From Heliomicrobium gestii (lineage in GTDB: Bacteria > Bacillota > Desulfitobacteriia > Heliobacteriales > Heliobacteriaceae): a stretch of DNA of 64,000 nucleotides. The stretch covers positions 62,001 to 126,000 of the forward strand of contig NZ_WXEX01000001.1 of NCBI RefSeq assembly GCF_009877435.1, written 5' to 3'. The translations under genes and the position numbers were made by a program. Shown in pieces: positions 46,102-53,813 of the stretch. The notes under the pieces are model-generated. The model did not search any database and was not told the origin of the DNA. It saw nothing but the letters and a program-made list of their open reading frames with translations. The stretch's first letter is position 1, and each line of letters starts with the position of its first letter.

Positions 46102-46119
46102 GAACAGGGGTGATGTGTG

Positions 46120-46818
46120 ATGGCCTTTTCTCTACCCCTAGTGTCCCGTTCCATGGCCAATCGCCGGTCTGCCGTGAAAGCGTCGAGCACAAGTCGGCAA
46201 GAGGGGAATGACTTCGCCCAGTTGAAACGGGCGATCGAGGCGATTGATCAGCATTGTGGGGCGATCCAAAAGCAGCTTCATGAAAAGACAGAACGATTGT
46301 TTGACGATAACTTTGATGAAAAAACGTTTTTTTCCCTCGACAACCTCCAGCACTGTATCGTAACCGAGGCGGAACAGGAGGAGATGACCCGCAGCGTCCA
46401 GCAGGCTTTAAACCGCTTGCATAGCCCCGTCATCTTTGGCGACTTGTTGAGCCCGCCGCCTCCCTTGGAGATCCCACAGCACCTGAGCCGTTTCGTTCGG
46501 GAAATGAAGACCACATTGCTCCTCAGCCGCTTCGCCGACAAGACCTGTAACATGGCTTGTGAACGCTTATTCGAAGGGGTTGCGCCCAAGGTCGGAGGCG
46601 CCTTGGTGAAGAGCGCCTGCGCCAAGCTCTTTTCCTCCCTGAACACCGGTACATTCTTTTTAGAGCGTGCGGGCGCCTCGCCGGAGAAAGAGTTGGAACG
46701 GGTGCGCCTGGAGTTGCGTCGCCGTCTGCGCGGCGTGATCGACCGTTGGATCTTTCATGTGAAAGAGCATTGGCGCCAACAGGTGATCGACGCCTTTTTT
46801 CCGTTGGATGAAGCATAG
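46120..46818 (+). CDS. Uncharacterised helical protein under Fur-like control
   Basis: 232 residues; the ATG follows AGGGGTGATGTG, a weak ribosome site. Not recognised. Predominantly helical: a coiled coil at residues ~30-60, a DNFDEKTFFSLDNLQHCIVT segment, a PPPP stretch near residue 110, and several isolated cysteines and histidines (NMACERLF, VKSACAKLF, FHVKEHW). No signal peptide or clear membrane helix. Shared Fur-like control with the metal pump suggests a role in metal homeostasis or in the target of the exported metal. It ends at a long terminator. Confidence 0.7.
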   Translation: MAFSLPLVSRSMANRRSAVKASSTSRQEGNDFAQLKRAIEAIDQHCGAIQKQLHEKTERLFDDNFDEKTFFSLDNLQHCIVTEAEQEEMTRSVQQALNRLHSPVIFGDLLSPPPPLEIPQHLSRFVREMKTTLLLSRFADKTCNMACERLFEGVAPKVGGALVKSACAKLFSSLNTGTFFLERAGASPEKELERVRLELRRRLRGVIDRWIFHVKEHWRQQVIDAFFPLDEA

Positions 46819-46832
46819 GGCGAGCAGAAAAC

Positions 46833-46877
46833 AAACACCGCTTTCGGTCGTACGACCTGGAAGCGGTGTTTCTCTTT
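46833..46877 (+). terminator. Terminator after 232-residue protein
   Basis: AAACACCGCTT / AAGCGGTGTTT outer stem with the palindrome GGTCGTACGACC inside, then TCTCTTT. Confidence 0.85.
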
Positions 46878-46989
46878 GCCTCTCCGTTGCATGAGGATTT
46901 GCCTGTGGCGTTTCCGTCAAAAGAGTCTGATAAACTAAGGCTGTCATAGTCAGGCCGCACTTTTATGCATGATTGCTAATAGTGGATGG

Positions 46990-47021
46990 GAACTAACGAA
47001 GCATCCCTTAGTTCTTTTTTT
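46990..47021 (+). terminator. Orphan terminator / possible attenuator
   Basis: GAACTAA / TTAGTTC stem followed by TTTTTTT, with no coding gene between it and the previous terminator. GGATG...CATCC (46984-47006) overlaps its left arm, so two exclusive folds are possible. It lies 139 bp before the next start codon. Confidence 0.7.
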
Positions 47022-47159
47022 GCATAAAGAAGCTTGTCTATTGAAAAGTTTTTACAGTAAAATTAATATTAGAGAAAAATCGGCAATATCCGAGAGGCAT
47101 TCACGGTGGTCCGCAGCGGTGGCGCCGAATCGGGCATGCCTATCAATGGAGGGAATGAT

Positions 47160-47657
47160 ATGGAACACGACGAAACAGTTCACAAAGCGCCCCAACTCGA
47201 TCTATTATGGGTCTTCGCCCGTTTCCTTGGCCTTTACATAATATTTCTCTTTCTCGGAATCTTTACGACAGCGCTCTTTCTGATGACGGAAACGCGCTTG
47301 TTTGGGTATTTGTCTATCCTTGCGTATATGGTAACGGTAGGGAGGGGTGCCCTGCTTTGGGCTCGATCGGCGCGGAGAACGCTCCTGATCTGGGGGCTGT
47401 GGATGGGCTTCCTCCTCGCCAAATGGGGCTATTGCGCGATCTGTCGCTTGGCCCATTCGGCATCGTTTCTTGAATATACGCCGAATGTGATTTTGTTTAC
47501 CTATGACCTGTCATCTGATGAAAACTTTAATTTTCATCTTGCAACGATCTTTGACGCGCTGGCCTTTACAATTGCTATTGCCATCGCTTATTTTGGACGG
47601 AGGCAAATCAGAGCGCTATTGAACTATCTTTACGATCATGCAAGGGGGAGCGCATGA
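47160..47657 (+). CDS. Hypothetical four-TM membrane protein
   Basis: 165 residues from ATG 47160 (GGAGGG seven bases upstream; the frame extends to 47106). Hydrophobic helices at about residues 20-42, 50-66, 75-95 and 130-145. Basic loops (WARSARRT, GRRQIRALL) suggest both ends lie inside. No family recognised. Its stop directly abuts the DUF1992 gene start, so the two are probably translated together. Confidence 0.65.
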   Translation: MEHDETVHKAPQLDLLWVFARFLGLYIIFLFLGIFTTALFLMTETRLFGYLSILAYMVTVGRGALLWARSARRTLLIWGLWMGFLLAKWGYCAICRLAHSASFLEYTPNVILFTYDLSSDENFNFHLATIFDALAFTIAIAIAYFGRRQIRALLNYLYDHARGSA

Positions 47658-48029
47658 ATGGACTTTGTCACCATGATGGCCGAAGAGAAGATCCGGGAAG
47701 CGATCCAGCGGGGGGAACTGGATGATCTGCCAGGCAAAGGCAAACCGCTGGTCATGGAAGACCTCTCGGGCATACCGGAGGATCTCCGCGCCGGATATAT
47801 GATCCTGAAAAACGCCGGGATCCTTCCCGAGGAGTTGCAGGCGCAAAAGGACATGGTCACCTTAAAAAGCCTGATCGAATGTTGCCACGATGAGGAACAA
47901 CGACAAGCGCTCAAAAAAGAGTATAACGAGAAGACATTGCGGTTCAGTCTGCTCATGGAAAAGCGCAAACAGACCCATAGCGGCCCCTATCAGTTCTACC
48001 AGGATAAAATGTTGGACCGTTTTCGATAG
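47658..48029 (+). CDS. DUF1992 (DnaJ-homologue-subfamily-C-28-like) protein
   Basis: 123 residues. AEEKIREAIQRGELDDLPGKGKPL at residues ~8-31 is the DUF1992 signature, followed by the helix PEDLRAGYMILKNAG. The J-domain itself is absent, as usual in bacterial members; function is uncharacterised. Coupled to the preceding membrane protein gene and followed by a bidirectional terminator. Confidence 0.88.
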   Translation: MDFVTMMAEEKIREAIQRGELDDLPGKGKPLVMEDLSGIPEDLRAGYMILKNAGILPEELQAQKDMVTLKSLIECCHDEEQRQALKKEYNEKTLRFSLLMEKRKQTHSGPYQFYQDKMLDRFR

Positions 48030-48060
48030 ATTCGCGCCGCCCCATCCGCGAACATGACAG

Positions 48061-48109
48061 AAAAGCGAACACCCTCTTGCAGTGACAACTGAAGAGGGTG
48101 TTCGCTTTT
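48061..48109. terminator. Bidirectional terminator
   Basis: An 18-bp perfect stem, AAAAGCGAACACCCTCTT / its complement, flanked by A-run and T-run. It sits between converging genes and can serve both. Confidence 0.95.
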
Positions 48110-48158
48110 TATCAGGCCACGGCACAGGTGAGCCAACGGCGAGGGTTCGTCTTGAGGG

Positions 48159-49961
48159 CTAATCGACCTTGGGGGGACTGGTGGCGATGTTCGTCCAGTC
48201 CCAGGTTCGTTCGGCCCGTTTTGCTTTCGCGGACATGCCATCGAGGCTGTCCCATAAAAACACCTTCACCGTGTAATCGCCCGCATCCAGCGGATACGGA
48301 AGAGACCAGGAGATTCGTTGCCCGTTGGCGATCTGTGAAAGCGGGTAGGTTTGCGTCTGAATGGGAATGTTCCCTTTTGACAACTGAAAGATGGCCGTGG
48401 AAGAGCCGGAACCGGCATTCTCGGTGACATGGACGGCGAATTCCAGAGATGTCTTTGTTCCATTCAGCCCGGCCGTTGGCGAAGCCACCAGATAGGGATG
48501 GCGGTAGGAAGGTCCCAAGCTCTTGCTCATGAAACGGATGGCGGGGCCGTTGGCGCTTTCAACGCCGTTTTCGTCGATGGATTCGACGCGGAGGAGGTAC
48601 TCCTGTTCGGGCGACAGTCCGCTGATGGAACCGGGGTAACTGTAGTAAACATCGTTGACCACGGTGCCTTGATAGACATTATCGAGATAGAAGCGGAACT
48701 GTTGATCATCGGTATTTATCATGCCGTCCCAGGTAAAGTTGATGCCATTGTCGGTCACATTTGAGACATGGATGCGGCTATCTGGTGTCCAGCCGTCTCC
48801 ATAAGGAGTCGCGCTAAAGCGCTTGCGTGATAGTTCTCCCGACGTATTCACATAAGCGAATAAGAATGTGGAGAGGCTTTCATCGCTCGCCAGCGCCGGT
48901 TCCATGAGGGGATTCAGATCAAGGGCCAGGACGATGGGACCGCCCTCCGTTGTGCCGTCGGCGTGCACGAAGCGCACATAGAGGGAACTGTTTTCGCGCC
49001 AACTTACGAGGAAGCGTTTGTTCAGCCCATCGTAGGCGAGCGAGGGGAGAGAGGGATAACCGGTCGTGATCGTAAAGGCTTCTCCCTGCCGTGAAGGCGT
49101 CCCGGAAGAGACGTCAACGACTTGACCCAGGATCGTGTAGTTGTTGTTTGCATTGTCCCGGAATCGAGTGGCGATCAGGCAAGCTTTGTCATCTGCGTCC
49201 CAGGCCGTGACTGGCGTCGAACTGCTGTACACATGGGAAGCGGTCGTTTCAAAAGCCAGTTCGACGGCGCCATTTGGCGATAGGAGCCAACCGTAACCGC
49301 CGTCACGGAAGACTACGAATTTTTTCAGCAACGGGTTGTAAGTAATCGCCGGATTTAATCCGTCACCGATGGTGATCACATTGCCGAAGGGCTCTCCGCT
49401 GAGACCGACAAACCGGCCGAGAATCTTCGAGTCGTTGCCGCCTTGCTGCCAAACAGCCAGAAATCTTTCCTTTCCCGGTTCGGAACAGTAGGCGCTCCGG
49501 GGGAGATAGCCAGGGCCTGCCGAGATCGGATAGCCTTGATTGATTGGCGCCGGCGTCTGCGTGTAATGGGTGTCACAGCCGATGACACGCCCATAGACCT
49601 GATCAGGAACCGCCTGGAAGGGATCGGTCCAAAGGGTCAACATTTTTTCGAACTGACCGTAACGGCCGTAGCTTGCCGATGCATCGGCGCCGGCTCCGTG
49701 ATCAGAGATGACAAAATCGTTGACAGCGCTTGTCCCGTCAGGGGCGTAATAGGCGCCGTAGACGAGTTGGTAGACCGTGTTATTGACGGTATATTCGCCT
49801 TTGTATGTGGCCAAATAGGCCTGGATGCCTGGAGAATAGGTCAATGTGGGGGGGCTGACGGGTCCAGCGGACGCGGTTGTAACCTGAAAAAGAAGAGATA
49901 TCAGCAACAGAATGGAGACCGGAGACAGCATCCGGGAGAAGGCAGAACTGCGCAACGCCAT
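48159..49961 (-). CDS. Large secreted propeller-like protein with fibronectin-III-like domain
   Basis: 600 residues from the ATG at 49959-49961 (AAGGAGGG upstream; the frame extends to 50069 without such a site). A signal peptide at residues ~1-33 ends ASA. Residues ~35-395 contain repeated beta units with Phe/Leu-Val-x-Trp cores (ERFLAVWQQGG, KRFLVSWREN, LKKFVVFRDGG), suggesting a propeller. A Fn3-like domain follows (WDGMINTDDQQFRFYLDN, LRVESIDENGVES), then a C-terminal beta domain (SLEFAVHVTENAG, DAGDYTVKVFLWD). Probably extracellular or wall-bound; ligand unknown. Confidence 0.8.
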   Translation of the reverse strand: MALRSSAFSRMLSPVSILLLISLLFQVTTASAGPVSPPTLTYSPGIQAYLATYKGEYTVNNTVYQLVYGAYYAPDGTSAVNDFVISDHGAGADASASYGRYGQFEKMLTLWTDPFQAVPDQVYGRVIGCDTHYTQTPAPINQGYPISAGPGYLPRSAYCSEPGKERFLAVWQQGGNDSKILGRFVGLSGEPFGNVITIGDGLNPAITYNPLLKKFVVFRDGGYGWLLSPNGAVELAFETTASHVYSSSTPVTAWDADDKACLIATRFRDNANNNYTILGQVVDVSSGTPSRQGEAFTITTGYPSLPSLAYDGLNKRFLVSWRENSSLYVRFVHADGTTEGGPIVLALDLNPLMEPALASDESLSTFLFAYVNTSGELSRKRFSATPYGDGWTPDSRIHVSNVTDNGINFTWDGMINTDDQQFRFYLDNVYQGTVVNDVYYSYPGSISGLSPEQEYLLRVESIDENGVESANGPAIRFMSKSLGPSYRHPYLVASPTAGLNGTKTSLEFAVHVTENAGSGSSTAIFQLSKGNIPIQTQTYPLSQIANGQRISWSLPYPLDAGDYTVKVFLWDSLDGMSAKAKRAERTWDWTNIATSPPKVD

Positions 49962-50105
49962 GAAACCCTCCTTACATCTCGATATGGTATCGCTGCTGCG
50001 CAACCCATTTGTGCGAAACATACCGCCTTTGCGCGCAACTTCATTATAGCGTGACAGGGACAGGCCCAACAGAGGATGATGAGAGATTTTGTGGAAAAAT
50101 GAGTC

Positions 50106-50145
50106 AAAAAAACCCCTTCCCAGATAGAACTGTGGGAAGGGGTTG
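50106..50145 (-). terminator. Terminator after P-loop/Asp23 gene
   Basis: AACCCCTTCCCA / TGGGAAGGGGTT perfect 12-bp stem; the left A-run gives a U-tract on the minus strand. Confidence 0.9.
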
Positions 50146-50181
50146 CCTGTTTTTCTGGGACCTACCGCTGGGGCTGCGCCA

Positions 50182-50994
50182 TTATTTGATCAGCAGCTTC
50201 TCGATGGTCACATCAACGGCCAACACAGAGATGCCCATCGTTTCCAGAATGTCAAAAGCCAGGCGCTGCACCTTGCGCCCCAGGATATGAAGGGGTTGCC
50301 GGTAGAGGGCGGTGATGGGGAGGCGAACGGTGACGCCGTCATCGCCATGGGTGATGCTGATGCTGCCCACATCGGCTACACCGGGGATATCCTGGACCTG
50401 GTGAGAGATCCCGGCGATGATGGCTGGGCTGGAGATGGACAGGTTGCCCAGTGAGGTGAAGGTGGGACGGACGACCGACTGCTCCGCCCATGTTTTGCGC
50501 TCAGACCCCTTTTTTTGAAAAAAGACTTTGACAGGGTTGATCAGGGCGTCTGTCCAGTTCCGGGTGACTTCCAGGGCAGGCGCGGGCACGACATGGCGGC
50601 CATGGTGAGCGCGGTTGTAACGGGCTTTCCGAATCTCATTGGAGGAAGCGATGTCCTCGATGTAGACGATTTTTTCCGGCGCCGGCAGCTCAAGGCGCGC
50701 GGCGATTTTTTCAACCATCCCCTCAGAGGTGCCCAGGATCAAAATGCCCTTCGGCGAACAGCGCAACAGAGCCTCGCGCGCCTGATCCCGGTGTTCTTCC
50801 TCCTGAAACAGGGCCGTCTTGATCGCCCCCAGGCGGGTCGTTGACCGTTTGGCCGTCGTGCCGGCCAGGATGCGGTTTTCTTCAATAATCAAGCCGTCAT
50901 CGATGATCACCTGGCAGTGAAGTTCGGCGGCAAGGCGGATGGCCCGGTGGCTTTTGCCGGTGCCGCTGGAACCCACCAGGGCGTATACGTGCAT
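50182..50994 (-). CDS. P-loop NTPase fused to Asp23-like domain
   Basis: 270 residues. The N-terminus has a Walker A P-loop, GSSGTGKS, and VIIDDGLIIEEN (Walker-B-like) within a short kinase/ATPase-like fold (~residues 1-170). Residues ~195-270 resemble Asp23/Gls24 (alkaline-shock) domains: VADVGSISITHGDDGVTVRLP and a final VDVTIEKLLIK. Such proteins are known in clostridia and their function is not established; the Asp23 part suggests envelope association. No SD of note. Monocistronic with a terminator. Confidence 0.8.
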   Translation of the reverse strand: MHVYALVGSSGTGKSHRAIRLAAELHCQVIIDDGLIIEENRILAGTTAKRSTTRLGAIKTALFQEEEHRDQAREALLRCSPKGILILGTSEGMVEKIAARLELPAPEKIVYIEDIASSNEIRKARYNRAHHGRHVVPAPALEVTRNWTDALINPVKVFFQKKGSERKTWAEQSVVRPTFTSLGNLSISSPAIIAGISHQVQDIPGVADVGSISITHGDDGVTVRLPITALYRQPLHILGRKVQRLAFDILETMGISVLAVDVTIEKLLIK

Positions 50995-51178
50995 GGTCTT
51001 CCCTCGTTCACGATGGTTTTGTGCTTATCTTATCATTTTATCACGGCATCGCTCAAAAAGCATCGGCTGAGTTGAGCGGGGCGAAACAAAAGGAACCATG
51101 CCTTTGTCTGACGCCATAAGCTGTAAAGGTAACCATCGAGCAACCATTGGGAGGCTTACGTCTGCAAGGAGGTTCCTT

Positions 51179-51574
51179 ATGTTTGGCGATTATCGGACAG
51201 GTCAAAGGCAAATGAACAAAGAGTTATATTACCCCATATTTTATCTGATGGAACGTCAAACAAGAAAGAGAAAGAAAAAATACGCCTCTCCCTATTATCC
51301 AGTGGCTGGTTTGCGTGATGATTTGAACGGTTATCGTCCATATAGGGGGGGGAATGAAGAGTGCAAGAATGAGGTAGAAGAAACGAGCGATGGGAGCGCA
51401 GCGAGAGAAGTGGACGCAGAGATTCTGGCATTGTTTGCGCGCGCATGTGAAGGCGAACCCAGGGCGATCAAAGAGGCGTATTTTTATTTCGCCGATCTGT
51501 ACCGAAAATACCCGCAGAATCCCCTGATCACCGGTTACTATCTTCATTGCCAGTCCATGGCTTCCAGTCAGTAG
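51179..51574 (+). CDS. Hypothetical basic protein
   Basis: 131 residues from ATG 51179 with AAGGAGG seven bases upstream. The N-terminal half is rich in Tyr, Lys and Arg (QTRKRKKKYASPYYP), the C-terminal half is a helical region (EILALFARACEGEP, AYFYFADLYRKYP). No family recognised. It precedes the GDP-fucose operon but a 128-bp gap suggests separate transcription. Confidence 0.55.
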   Translation: MFGDYRTGQRQMNKELYYPIFYLMERQTRKRKKKYASPYYPVAGLRDDLNGYRPYRGGNEECKNEVEETSDGSAAREVDAEILALFARACEGEPRAIKEAYFYFADLYRKYPQNPLITGYYLHCQSMASSQ

Positions 51575-51702
51575 TTGCGCAGAATGGCGTAAACACAGGG
51601 CTGTAACGATTTTCCAGAGCGCCCCGTATCGTGTACTGTGTGTCGCAATCGAGCGAACCATGGCTTCATGGAAGGCGTAGTCAACACTGTCGGGGGTGCG
51701 AG

Positions 51703-52791
51703 ATGAGTAAAACGGCGCTGATCACAGGGATTACAGGACAGGATGGAGCCTATCTCGCTGAGTTTTTGCTGAACAAAGGGTACAGGGTTCACGGAGTCAA
51801 GCGGCGGTCATCTCTGTGTAACACCGATCGGATTGATCATCTGTATGAAGCGTCCCAGCACAAGGATCATTTTATCCTACATTATGGGGACTTGACAGAT
51901 ACGGCGAACCTTATCCGGTTGATCAAGGAAATCCAGCCTGACGAGTTATACAACTTGGCAGCCCAAAGCCATGTGAAAGTATCTTTCGATTCCCCGGAAT
52001 ACACGGCCAATGCCAACGCGCTCGGCCCTCTGCGATTGCTCGAAGCCATTCGCATCCTGCATCTTGAACAAAAGACGAGGATGTATCAGGCCTCCACCAG
52101 TGAACTGTATGGCCTGGTTCAAGAAATACCTCAAAAGGAAACAACCCCCTTTTACCCCCGTTCGCCCTATGCCGTATCCAAATTGTATGCCTATTGGATC
52201 ACCGTCAATTACCGTGAAGCGTACAACCTCTTCGCCTGCAATGGCATCCTGTTTAACCATGAGTCCCCCATCCGGGGAGAAACCTTTGTCACCCGCAAGA
52301 TCACCCGGGCTGTCGCGCGAGTGAAGCTGGGGTTGCAAAAACAGGTGCGTCTTGGAAACATCGACGCGCTGCGTGATTGGGGACATGCCAAGGACTATGT
52401 GGAAGCCCAATGGCTGATCCTTCAACAGGACCGCCCCGATGACTATGTGATCGCGACGGGTGAGCAACACAGTGTGCGCGAGTTCGTCGAAAGGGCCTTT
52501 GCGGAAGTCGGCATCGGGATCGAATGGCGCGGTCAGGGGATGGAGGAAGAGGGATTTGACGCAAACACCGGTCGTTGTCTCGTGGCGGTTGATCCGATCC
52601 ATTACCGTCCCACGGAGGTAGAAACGCTATTGGGCGACCCCGCTAAAGCAAAAAACAAGCTCGGGTGGTCACCGAAGATCTCTTTCCGAGAGTTGGTTGC
52701 CGAGATGGTTCGAGAAGACCTGCGCAGCGCGCAACGGGAACTCTTATGTGAACAAAAGGGCTTTCCTGTAAAGAGAGGATTTGAGGTGTAG
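51703..52791 (+). CDS. gmd: GDP-mannose 4,6-dehydratase
   Basis: 362 residues of the extended SDR family. N-terminal nucleotide loop [10 protein letters not shown] (residues ~9-18), the TSELYG catalytic Thr/Glu region, and [12 protein letters not shown] with the catalytic Tyr-x3-Lys are all present, with GDP-mannose-specific RRSS after beta 2. It converts GDP-D-mannose to GDP-4-keto-6-deoxy-D-mannose. GGGGGTGCG lies before the ATG. Next gene (fcl) starts 6 bp later. Confidence 0.95.
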   Translation: MSKTALITGITGQDGAYLAEFLLNKGYRVHGVKRRSSLCNTDRIDHLYEASQHKDHFILHYGDLTDTANLIRLIKEIQPDELYNLAAQSHVKVSFDSPEYTANANALGPLRLLEAIRILHLEQKTRMYQASTSELYGLVQEIPQKETTPFYPRSPYAVSKLYAYWITVNYREAYNLFACNGILFNHESPIRGETFVTRKITRAVARVKLGLQKQVRLGNIDALRDWGHAKDYVEAQWLILQQDRPDDYVIATGEQHSVREFVERAFAEVGIGIEWRGQGMEEEGFDANTGRCLVAVDPIHYRPTEVETLLGDPAKAKNKLGWSPKISFRELVAEMVREDLRSAQRELLCEQKGFPVKRGFEV

Positions 52792-52797
52792 GCAAAG

Positions 52798-53742
52798 ATG
52801 GACAGGAACGATCGGATTTTCGTCGCGGGCCATCGCGGACTCGTCGGTTCGGCCATCGTGCGCAAGTTGCGCTCCCTGGGCTATGAGCGGTTAATCCTGC
52901 AGAACCGTTCCGATCTGGACCTGCGGGACCAAAAAGCCGTCAAACAGTTCTTCGCCCAAGAACGGCCCGACTATGTGATCGTCGCCGCTGCGAAAGTAGG
53001 CGGGATTTATGCGAACAACAGCTTTCCTGCCGAATTCATCTATGACAACCTGATGATTCAGACCAATGTGATTCACCATGCCTACGAATCAGGGGTAAAT
53101 AAACTGCTGTTTCTGGGCAGTTCCTGCATCTACCCAAAATATGCGCCACAACCGATGGCAGAATCATGCCTGTTGACGGGCGCCCTTGAACCGACAAATG
53201 AGCCCTACGCGGTGGCAAAAATCGCGGGAATTAAGCTGTGTGAATCCTATAACCGGCAGTATGGAACGAATTTCATCGTCGCCATGCCGACAAACCTCTA
53301 TGGTCCCAATGATTGTTTCGATCTGCAATCGGCCCACGTGTTGCCGGCATTGATCCGCAAGTTCCATGAGGGGAAGCAGCAGAACGCCTCTGAGGTGCCG
53401 GTTTGGGGAACGGGGCGGGTTCGAAGAGAGTTTCTCCATGTCGATGACCTGGGAGAGGCCTGCGTCTTTTTATTGCATCATTTTGACGCGCAGCCGCACA
53501 GCGCCATCATCAATGTGGGCACCGGCACTGATGTGACGATTGCGGAGTTGGCTGAGATGATTGCCGCAACATGCGGGTTTAGAGGGAAGGTTGTCTTCGA
53601 TAGTCGCATGCCCGACGGAACCCCTCAAAAACTTTTGGATGTGTCGAAAATCAACGGCCTCGGTTGGAAGGCTCGGATCCCCTTGGAACAAGGAATACAA
53701 CAAACCTACGAATGGTACAGGCAAGCCGTCAAGAAGACGTGA
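52798..53742 (+). CDS. fcl: GDP-L-fucose synthase
   Basis: 314 residues. Rossmann motif AGHRGLVGSA, SSCIYPK, and the catalytic YAVAK; NLYGPNDCFD and RREFLHVDDL are typical of this family. Epimerises and reduces GDP-4-keto-6-deoxymannose to GDP-L-fucose using NADPH. With gmd it forms the complete fucose-donor pathway from GDP-mannose, for a surface glycan such as S-layer or capsule. Confidence 0.95.
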   Translation: MDRNDRIFVAGHRGLVGSAIVRKLRSLGYERLILQNRSDLDLRDQKAVKQFFAQERPDYVIVAAAKVGGIYANNSFPAEFIYDNLMIQTNVIHHAYESGVNKLLFLGSSCIYPKYAPQPMAESCLLTGALEPTNEPYAVAKIAGIKLCESYNRQYGTNFIVAMPTNLYGPNDCFDLQSAHVLPALIRKFHEGKQQNASEVPVWGTGRVRREFLHVDDLGEACVFLLHHFDAQPHSAIINVGTGTDVTIAELAEMIAATCGFRGKVVFDSRMPDGTPQKLLDVSKINGLGWKARIPLEQGIQQTYEWYRQAVKKT

Positions 53743-53813
53743 AAATACAGCGGCGTCCCGGTAATTGGCGGAAAACAAGCGGGCATATCTCGGTTGGTAA
53801 AGGGGTTTGTGGA

